Positions 51,154 to 56,748 of a stretch of 56,748 nt of DNA are shown piece after piece; within the stretch, counting starts at the first letter, position 1, and each line of letters opens with the position of its first letter. The stretch lies in the NCBI GenBank assembly GCA_009781475.1, contig WQYB01000010.1, positions 1 to 56,748 on the forward strand, in the 5' to 3' direction. Made by a program: the position numbers and the translations under genes. Source of the stretch: Treponema sp. Lineage in GTDB: Bacteria > Spirochaetota > Spirochaetia > Treponematales > Breznakiellaceae. The notes under the pieces were generated by a model, which saw nothing but the letters and a program-made list of their open reading frames with translations, had not been told where the DNA came from and did no database searches.

Positions 51154-51182
51154 TTGACAATGTATATACAATAGTATATACT
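51154..51182 (+). promoter_or_regulatory. vapBC promoter with palindromic operator
   Basis: TTGACA (51154-51159), a 17-base spacer and TATACT (51177-51182) form a strong promoter. Two perfect 8-bp palindromes GTATATAC (51162-51169 and 51174-51181) overlap the spacer and -10 with 12-base spacing, as expected of a VapB/AbrB-type operator for autorepression. Confidence 0.75.
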
Positions 51183-51200
51183 TGTTATAGAGGAACAATA

Positions 51201-51431
51201 GTGAAAACAGTTAAAGTATTTAAAAGCGGTAATAGCCAAGCGTTAAGAATTCCCAAAGAATTTTATATCAAAGAGTCAGAATTAATGATAAAAAAAATTG
51301 GTAATACAATTATTCTTTTTCCACAGGATGATCCTTGGAAACATTTTAAGAATAGTTTAAATGAATTTTCAAGTGATTATTTTACAGAAGGAAGAAAACA
51401 GCCTGAAATGCAAAAAAGGAAGCAAAAGTAA
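51201..51431 (+). CDS. vapB: Antitoxin VapB (AbrB/SpoVT type)
   Basis: This 76-residue protein has the swapped-hairpin AbrB fold sequence MKTVKVFKSGNSQALRIPKE followed by a C-terminal toxin-binding segment. It starts with GTG after GAGGAAC and overlaps vapC by one base (TAATG). It neutralises the PIN toxin and represses the promoter in the known family. Confidence 0.92.
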   Translation: MKTVKVFKSGNSQALRIPKEFYIKESELMIKKIGNTIILFPQDDPWKHFKNSLNEFSSDYFTEGRKQPEMQKRKQK

Positions 51432-51823
51432 TGTACCTCTTGGATACAAATATTTGTATTTACATAATAAATAAACATCCAAAAAACATTACGCAAAAAT
51501 TACATAAAATAAAAACAAAGGATATAAAGATATCTTCGGTAACAGTAGCAGAATTGGAATATGGCGCATCAAAAAGCGCATGGCGTGAAAAAAATAGAAA
51601 TGCTTTATATAATTTCCTTTCGCCGTTTGAAATAATTAACTTTGATACTCGTGATGCTGAAATTTATGGATTAATCAGAGCAGAGTTAGAGTGTATTGGA
51701 AGAACAATAGGTGCTTATGACATGCAGCTTGCGTCACAAGCATTAGCCAGAGATTTAATTTTTGTTACAAATAATACAAACGAGTTTATTAGAGTAAAAA
51801 ATTTAAGATTGGAAAACTGGTAA
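51431..51823 (+). CDS. vapC: Toxin VapC (PIN-domain RNase)
   Basis: This 130-residue PIN-domain protein has conserved acidic residues Asp5 (YLLDTN), Glu41 (VAELEYG) and Asp97 (GAYDMQLA), followed by TNNTNEF. It matches the VapC type that cleaves initiator tRNA in several bacteria. The right 13-bp direct repeat starts at the last base of its stop codon, and it converges on lon with 10 bases between. Confidence 0.94.
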   Translation: MYLLDTNICIYIINKHPKNITQKLHKIKTKDIKISSVTVAELEYGASKSAWREKNRNALYNFLSPFEIINFDTRDAEIYGLIRAELECIGRTIGAYDMQLASQALARDLIFVTNNTNEFIRVKNLRLENW

Positions 51824-51835
51824 TTAACGGCAATT
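51823..51835. repeat. Right 13-bp direct repeat flanking vapBC
   Basis: ATTAACGGCAATT, identical to 51125-51137, starts at the last base of the vapC stop and overlaps two bases of the lon stop codon on the other strand. Confidence 0.85.
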
Positions 51836-54470
51836 ATCTTTTTTTTCTTGATTTAACCGCAGGTTTACCAAGTATTTTTTTATCAAATAATAATTTAAAA
51901 ACGTCAGCGGCAGTTTCAACAAACTCTGCTTTTATGGAAGATTTAATTTCTTTATCAAGTTCGTTCCAGTCGTCTTCGTTATCTTTAGGCAGCAGTGTTT
52001 TTTCCATGCCGTTTCTTATCGCAGCTAATAGTTTTTCTTTTAAACCGCCGATTGGAAGTATTCGCCCTGTTAAGGTCAGCTCTCCTGTCATTGCGATGCA
52101 GGGAAGCGGAGGAACTTTACACAGGGTAGACAATAATGAAGAAGCCAAAGTGATACCCGCTGATGGTCCGTCTTTTGGGATTGCGCCTTCGGGGACATGA
52201 ATGTGAAAATCCGATTTTGATAAATCTTTCAAGGTAAAATTATAGTTGCCTGCGATGCTGCGAAGATAGGAAAGTGCGATACGAGCGCTTTCTTTCATTA
52301 CATCGCCGAGGTTTCCTGTTATTAAAAGTTCTCCGTTTCCGTCGTAACGGATTGTTTCCACAGGCATGATGGTTCCGCCGTATTCAGTCCACGCAAGACC
52401 GTAAGTTACGCCGATGCGTGCTTCCCTGTATACAACGTCTCTTTTGTATTTTTTCTTGCCAAGCAGTTTTTCCAGGTTTTCAGGTTTTACCGTTTTTGTA
52501 AAATCGCAAACTTGTTTTTCTTTTCCATATCCTTTTGTTACTGCTTCTCTTGCAATGCGTCTTATGCAGCGTGCAGTTTCGCGCTCAAGGTTGCGCACCC
52601 CCGATTCCATTGTCCAAAAACGAATAATGTCTTTTAAAGTTTCATCTTTAAATATTATATTTGCCGTATTTAAACCATTGTCACGAAGTCCTTTTGGAAC
52701 CAAAAATTGTTTTGCAATGTTTAATTTTTCATTTTCACCGTAACCGGGAACTTCGATTATTTCCATACGATCAAGTAACGGATACGGAATGGAATGGAGA
52801 GAGTTCGCTGTTGTCAAAAACATAACTTTAGATAAATCATATTGAACTTCCAGGTAGTGATCCACAAAGGTTGAGTTTTGCTCCGGGTCTAAAACTTCCA
52901 ATAAAGCAGATGCAGGATCTCCCCTAAAATCATGGGAAAGTTTATCAATTTCGTCTAACAAAAATACAGGGTTTAAAGTTCCGGCTTTACGCATTGACTG
53001 GATTATTTTACCGGGAAGCGCTCCTACATAGGTTTTCCTGTGCCCGCGAATTTCCGCTTCATCGCGCACGCCGCCCAAAGATATTCGCACAAAGTTTCGC
53101 CCCAAAGCACGAGCGACAGATTTTCCAAGACTTGTTTTACCGGTTCCCGGAGGTCCAACAAAACAAAGAATGGGACCTTTAATTGATTGTGGAGCAGGAG
53201 AATGAGAATTTTCGTCTTCTGCGTTTGTATCTGTTATTTTATCATTCTCAATTTCTAATTTTTCATATTTATTTTCTATTGTATCACTTGTATTTTCTAC
53301 TTGTTCTTTATTCTCTATTTTCTGCTCGCTATTATTCATTAAAAGCTGTCTTACAGCGATAAACTCGATTATGCGATCTTTTGCTTTTTGCATTCCAAAA
53401 TGATCTTCATCAAGGATTTTTTCAGCATCGGTTAGAATGCTGTTAGCGTCAGTTTTTTCCGATTCTGCAGAATAATTACTCCAGGGAAGGTCTGCTATCC
53501 ATTCAAGATAACCCCTTAAAACGCCGGCTTCCGGCGAAAGCGGCTGCAGTTTGCGCAGTCTTTTTATTTCTTTTTCTACTCTTTCGCAAACTTCTTTTGG
53601 AGGTTTCTTTTCTGCAATTCGTTTTTCTAAAATTGCAAATTCATCTTCGATTTTATCTTTACCTAGTTCTTTATTAATTTCTCTAAGCTGTTCGTTTAAA
53701 ATATATTCGCGATGGCGTTTATCCATCTTTCTTCGTACTTTGCCGGAAATATTTTTTTGGATACCGAATATTTCATTTTCTTTTTCAAGTATTTCAAGGA
53801 TTGCAAGATACCTTTCTCTTGTATCAGTATATGACAATAGTTCAATTTTTTTCTCGGATTTTATATAAACGGCATTGCACACAAGATTTGCAAGCCTTTC
53901 GGGGTCTTCGGATTTTTCTACAGCGATAAGAGTGTCAGGACCTATTTTCCCCGAGTATTCCGCATATTGTGAAAATGATTTTTGAACACTTCGTATTAAA
54001 CCTGTATCTTCTGTATTTAAAGGCTCATTTAATCCGATTGTTTTTAACGGTTCTACTTTTACGATATTCAAATTATTTTGAATGTTATTCGAAATAATTG
54101 TTCCCCTGTATTCACATTGAAAAACAACGCGGTAAGTATTATCCGGCAGTTTTAAATGAGAAATTATTCTTGCTACAGTGCCAATAGGATATGATTCATC
54201 GGATGATAAACGTAGATCATTCTTTTTTAAGCAGGAAGCAAAAAGGCGAAAATCGCGTTTTAATGCTTCTTCCAAAGCTATGATACCGGGTTTATATGTA
54301 ATAAAAATCGGAACTACAGTTTGGGGAAAAAGAACAAGGTCACGAAGCGGAAGCAGCGGAAAATCTTCAGCTGCAAGGGCTTCTGTTTCAAAATAATCAT
54401 AAACAGAATTGTTTTTTCCGCGTAACCGTGAGAACAAACCTCCGAGTTTGGATGAATCAAGTTTTTTCAC
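51834..54470 (-). CDS. lon: ATP-dependent protease Lon
   Basis: This 878-residue cytosolic protease has an N-terminal substrate domain (FPLLPLRDLVLFPQTVVPIF), a coiled-coil region (EYILNEQLREINKELGKD), an AAA+ module (Walker A GPPGTGKT near residue 440, Walker B VFLLDEIDK) and a C-terminal Ser-Lys protease with Ser770 (PKDGPSAG) and Lys in the GGLKEKLLAA segment. About 50 Asn/Glu/Lys-rich residues (about 378-430) are inserted just before the Walker A strand. It is 22 bases downstream of clpX. Confidence 0.96.
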   Translation of the reverse strand: MKKLDSSKLGGLFSRLRGKNNSVYDYFETEALAAEDFPLLPLRDLVLFPQTVVPIFITYKPGIIALEEALKRDFRLFASCLKKNDLRLSSDESYPIGTVARIISHLKLPDNTYRVVFQCEYRGTIISNNIQNNLNIVKVEPLKTIGLNEPLNTEDTGLIRSVQKSFSQYAEYSGKIGPDTLIAVEKSEDPERLANLVCNAVYIKSEKKIELLSYTDTRERYLAILEILEKENEIFGIQKNISGKVRRKMDKRHREYILNEQLREINKELGKDKIEDEFAILEKRIAEKKPPKEVCERVEKEIKRLRKLQPLSPEAGVLRGYLEWIADLPWSNYSAESEKTDANSILTDAEKILDEDHFGMQKAKDRIIEFIAVRQLLMNNSEQKIENKEQVENTSDTIENKYEKLEIENDKITDTNAEDENSHSPAPQSIKGPILCFVGPPGTGKTSLGKSVARALGRNFVRISLGGVRDEAEIRGHRKTYVGALPGKIIQSMRKAGTLNPVFLLDEIDKLSHDFRGDPASALLEVLDPEQNSTFVDHYLEVQYDLSKVMFLTTANSLHSIPYPLLDRMEIIEVPGYGENEKLNIAKQFLVPKGLRDNGLNTANIIFKDETLKDIIRFWTMESGVRNLERETARCIRRIAREAVTKGYGKEKQVCDFTKTVKPENLEKLLGKKKYKRDVVYREARIGVTYGLAWTEYGGTIMPVETIRYDGNGELLITGNLGDVMKESARIALSYLRSIAGNYNFTLKDLSKSDFHIHVPEGAIPKDGPSAGITLASSLLSTLCKVPPLPCIAMTGELTLTGRILPIGGLKEKLLAAIRNGMEKTLLPKDNEDDWNELDKEIKSSIKAEFVETAADVFKLLFDKKILGKPAVKSRKKR

Positions 54471-54492
54471 AGGCTAAACCTCGGATTTTTTG

Positions 54493-55758
54493 TTATGCGC
54501 TTTTTTGCTTTTGATCAAGATATGTAATTTCAGGCGGTTGTAATTTTTCTACTGTATCATGAGTAATGGTTACATGTTTTTCACCTGTAATGGAAGGTAT
54601 GTCGAACATGATGTCTGTCATCATTCTTTCTACAATCGCGCGCAGTCCGCGTGCGCCTGTTTTTTGTTTTATAGCCTTGTCTGCGATTGCATCGATGGCT
54701 TTTTCTGTAAATTCAAGTTTTACATTATCATAAGCGAGCGAAGCCTGATACTGGCGCACAATTGCGTTTCTTGGTTCTGTTATAATGCGTTTTAAATCTT
54801 CGCGTTTTAGTTCTTCAAGACCAACGATTATTGGTAAACGCCCGATAAACTCAGGGATCATTCCAAACTGGATTAAATCATCGGGGTGCATAGAATCGTA
54901 AAGTTCTTTAAGCGATTTTTCGCTGCTGCCTGTTTCTGCGCCAAAACCCATCGGGTGCTGAACAACACGGCGTGAAATTAATTTATCCAATCCGACAAAT
55001 GCGCCGCCGCAGATAAATAAAATATTTGTAGTATCAATGCGTATTAATTCCTGGTTAGGATGTTTTCTTCCGCCTTGCGGAGGTACAGAAGCGACAGTTC
55101 CCTCGATTATTTTTAAAAGCGCCTGCTGAACACCTTCTCCCGAAACATCGCGTGTTATCGAAATATTTTCGCCCTTGCGTGCAACCTTGTCGATTTCATC
55201 GATATAAACAATGCCTCTTTCTGCTGCGGAAATGTTACCGCCTGCGCTTTGTATCAATTTTAATAGAATGTTTTCTACATCTTCGCCTACATAACCTGCT
55301 TCTGTAAGGGTAGTAGCGTCAACAATTGCAAAAGGTACTTTTAACTTTTTAGCAAGTATTTTTGCAAGTAACGTTTTGCCGGTTCCGGTTGGTCCTATTA
55401 ATAAAACATTTGATTTTTCGATTTCAACTTCTTCGCTTTCTTTATCTTTGGAAGGGTTCGCTATTCTTTTATAGTGATTATAAACCGCGACGGAAAGTGC
55501 CTTTTTTGCTTCATCTTGCCCTATAACAAAAAGGTCAAGATAATTTTTTATATCTTTTGGAGTCGGGATATCACCTGTAAAATGTGTGGTAAGTTCATGT
55601 TCTTCTTCGCTAAGAATTTTACGGCAGACTTCTATACATTCATCGCAGATAAATACATCATGAGGACCGGCAATAAGGCGGCGAGCCATGTCGGCGCTTT
55701 TTCCGCAGAAAGAACAAACTCTTTCAAATACTTCAGGTCCGTTACGAAGTTTTGCCAT
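54493..55758 (-). CDS. clpX: ClpX ATPase subunit
   Basis: This 421-residue AAA+ unfoldase feeds proteins to ClpP. It has an N-terminal zinc-binding domain with four Cys (CSFCGKS ... CDECIEVC), Walker A GPTGTGKT, Walker B VYIDEIDK and the ClpP-binding loop ([12 protein letters not shown] segment follows it). It overlaps clpP by 17 bases, implying coupled translation. Confidence 0.97.
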   Translation of the reverse strand: MAKLRNGPEVFERVCSFCGKSADMARRLIAGPHDVFICDECIEVCRKILSEEEHELTTHFTGDIPTPKDIKNYLDLFVIGQDEAKKALSVAVYNHYKRIANPSKDKESEEVEIEKSNVLLIGPTGTGKTLLAKILAKKLKVPFAIVDATTLTEAGYVGEDVENILLKLIQSAGGNISAAERGIVYIDEIDKVARKGENISITRDVSGEGVQQALLKIIEGTVASVPPQGGRKHPNQELIRIDTTNILFICGGAFVGLDKLISRRVVQHPMGFGAETGSSEKSLKELYDSMHPDDLIQFGMIPEFIGRLPIIVGLEELKREDLKRIITEPRNAIVRQYQASLAYDNVKLEFTEKAIDAIADKAIKQKTGARGLRAIVERMMTDIMFDIPSITGEKHVTITHDTVEKLQPPEITYLDQKQKSA

Positions 55759-56356
55759 TTTTTTCCCTCGTTAAAATCGAATCGGCTATGCCGTATTCAA
55801 CCGCATCCTGTGCGGACATAAAAAAATCTCTTTCCATATCTGAAGATATTTTTTCTGCAGTTTTACCTGTATGATTGGCAAAATATTCGATTATCAATTT
55901 TTTTATTCGGACAATCTCTTTAGAATGAATGCCGATGTCACGCGCCTGCCCTCTGGCTCCGCCCCATGGTTGATGAATCAACACCCTCGATGACGGAAGA
56001 ATCATCCGCTTGCCTGCAGTTCCTGATGTAAGGATTAAAGCTGCCATGCTTGCTGCTTGTCCAAGGCAGATTGTCTGCACATCGGATTTAACATGCTGGA
56101 TAGTATCGTAAATTGCCAAACCGGCAGTTACAGAGCCGCCGGGTGAATTTATATAAAGGTTAATATCCTTTTCAACATCCTGTCCATCTAAAAATAAAAG
56201 CTGCGCAACGACAAGGTCTGCAGAAACATCATTAATTTCGCCGTCTAAAAAAACAATTCTGTCTTTTAACAGACGTGAATAAATATCGTAGGAACGCTCT
56301 CCCATACCTGTCTGTTCGACAACAATCGGAACCAGGTTACTCATTTTAATACTCAT
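55742..56356 (-). CDS. clpP: ClpP protease subunit
   Basis: This 204-residue serine protease has catalytic Ser103 (GQAASMAA), His128 (VLIHQPWGG) and an Asp near 173 (SSDMERD), all intact. It forms the tetradecameric chamber used by ClpX. Two in-frame Met codons (56356 and 56344) are possible starts; neither has a clear ribosome site, so the start is not settled. It lies 9 bases after the trigger factor gene. Confidence 0.96.
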   Translation of the reverse strand: MSIKMSNLVPIVVEQTGMGERSYDIYSRLLKDRIVFLDGEINDVSADLVVAQLLFLDGQDVEKDINLYINSPGGSVTAGLAIYDTIQHVKSDVQTICLGQAASMAALILTSGTAGKRMILPSSRVLIHQPWGGARGQARDIGIHSKEIVRIKKLIIEYFANHTGKTAEKISSDMERDFFMSAQDAVEYGIADSILTREKNGKTS

Positions 56357-56365
56357 ATATCTAAT

Positions 56366-56748
56366 TTAACCATTATCTGACATGAAATCCAGATAATTCT
56401 CCTTTTTTCCGGGTTTTAAATTATTTTCTGCAAGCAATAAATCGGTTATCTTTTTTTCTTTGATGTCTTCTTTAAGGTAGAAAACCGCTTCTTCGTTGTA
56501 GTGTTTTTTAATTTCTTCAACTTGTGTGTTATTCGCTGCTGCTATCGATTCAAATTCTTTATCTACATCTTCGTCTGAAACTTCGATTTTCTGCTCTTCC
56601 ATTAATGTCTCAATGATCAATCGTGAATGAAGCGCTTTTTCTGCAGCATCACGCCATTCATTTGCTTTGTCTCCGATATTCATCATTTGCTGGATCATTT
56701 CTACATTTGTATTGTAATAACGTGCAAGCCGTCTCCAGCGTCCTTCAA
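56366..56748 (-). CDS. tig: Trigger factor, C-terminal part (5' end beyond window)
   Basis: This open frame continues off the right edge, so only the last 126 codons are visible. It reads like the C-terminal chaperone domain of trigger factor (EGRWRRLARYYNTNVEMIQQ, KALHSRLIIETLMEEQKIEV, helices ending GKKENYLDFMSDNG). Trigger factor binds nascent chains at the ribosome exit. The order tig-clpP-clpX-lon is common in bacteria and supports the call. Confidence 0.88.
   Translation of the reverse strand, partial: EGRWRRLARYYNTNVEMIQQMMNIGDKANEWRDAAEKALHSRLIIETLMEEQKIEVSDEDVDKEFESIAAANNTQVEEIKKHYNEEAVFYLKEDIKEKKITDLLLAENNLKPGKKENYLDFMSDNG

Overview
The window looks like chromosomal DNA of a spirochaete, most likely Treponema or a close relative. 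The evidence is the flagellar gene order (fliL-fliM-fliY ... fliO-fliP-fliQ-fliR-flhB-flhA-flhF-flhG-orf-fliA-fapA), the CheC-like FliY, the many lipoproteins and OmpA-like proteins, the BspA-type leucine-rich repeat protein, and the AT-rich composition. No phage, plasmid, transposase or CRISPR array was seen.

Layout. (1) 1-2776, minus strand: an envelope operon of an outer-membrane-type beta-barrel protein, a FecR-domain protein and a lipoprotein cut by the window edge. A (CT)24 tract lies directly before the ribosome binding site of the first gene, so the operon is a good phase-variation candidate. (2) 3012-5657: a hybrid sensor histidine kinase. (3) 5843-22957: the flagellar/export cluster. 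It begins at fliL, without the flgD/flgE/motA/motB genes usual upstream in treponemes. A terminator and a secreted alpha/beta hydrolase gene interrupt it after fliY. It restarts from its own promoter at fliO, which appears to use a CTG start. (4) 23119-25160: a DUF4105 membrane protein, a small conserved-looking protein, a strong terminator, tRNA-Asn and a short hairpin-rich stretch. (5) 25175-34462: surface genes. These are a BspA-like LRR protein, then two convergent three-gene cassettes. Each cassette starts with a barrel-OmpA protein followed by a lipoprotein that shares an unusual N-P-x-M-E-x-W-W-x-D-N-N motif just after its lipidated cysteine. (6) 34651-43392: pgi behind a duplicated promoter segment, a HAD phosphatase, a Gfo/Idh/MocA oxidoreductase, and a complete RND efflux system (TolC-like, MFP, RND). 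(7) 43547-47564: a DUF4130/radical-SAM pair, a dinJ-yafQ toxin-antitoxin module, and an SPFH/band-7 protein cotranscribed with a small ribbon-helix-helix regulator. (8) 47791-49707: paaK and iorB, without iorA beside them. (9) 49791-51823: a lipoprotein, a 29-residue membrane peptide and a vapBC module bounded by 13-bp direct repeats. (10) 51834-56748: the protein quality-control operon tig-clpP-clpX-lon.

Cross-cutting signals. A family of foldback repeats (arms like CACGGAG/CTCCGTG) occurs at least six times. In three places (fliP, flhB and the Gfo/Idh/MocA gene) it lies inside a coding region, in frame and without a stop, in the manner of Rickettsia palindromic elements. Three genes (alpha/beta hydrolase, DUF4105, radical SAM) have promoters abutting the ATG and no Shine-Dalgarno, suggesting leaderless mRNAs. 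Helically phased repeats sit on the promoters of two operons that encode ribbon-helix-helix proteins, suggesting autoregulation. All functional calls rest on reading the sequence; no database search was run.
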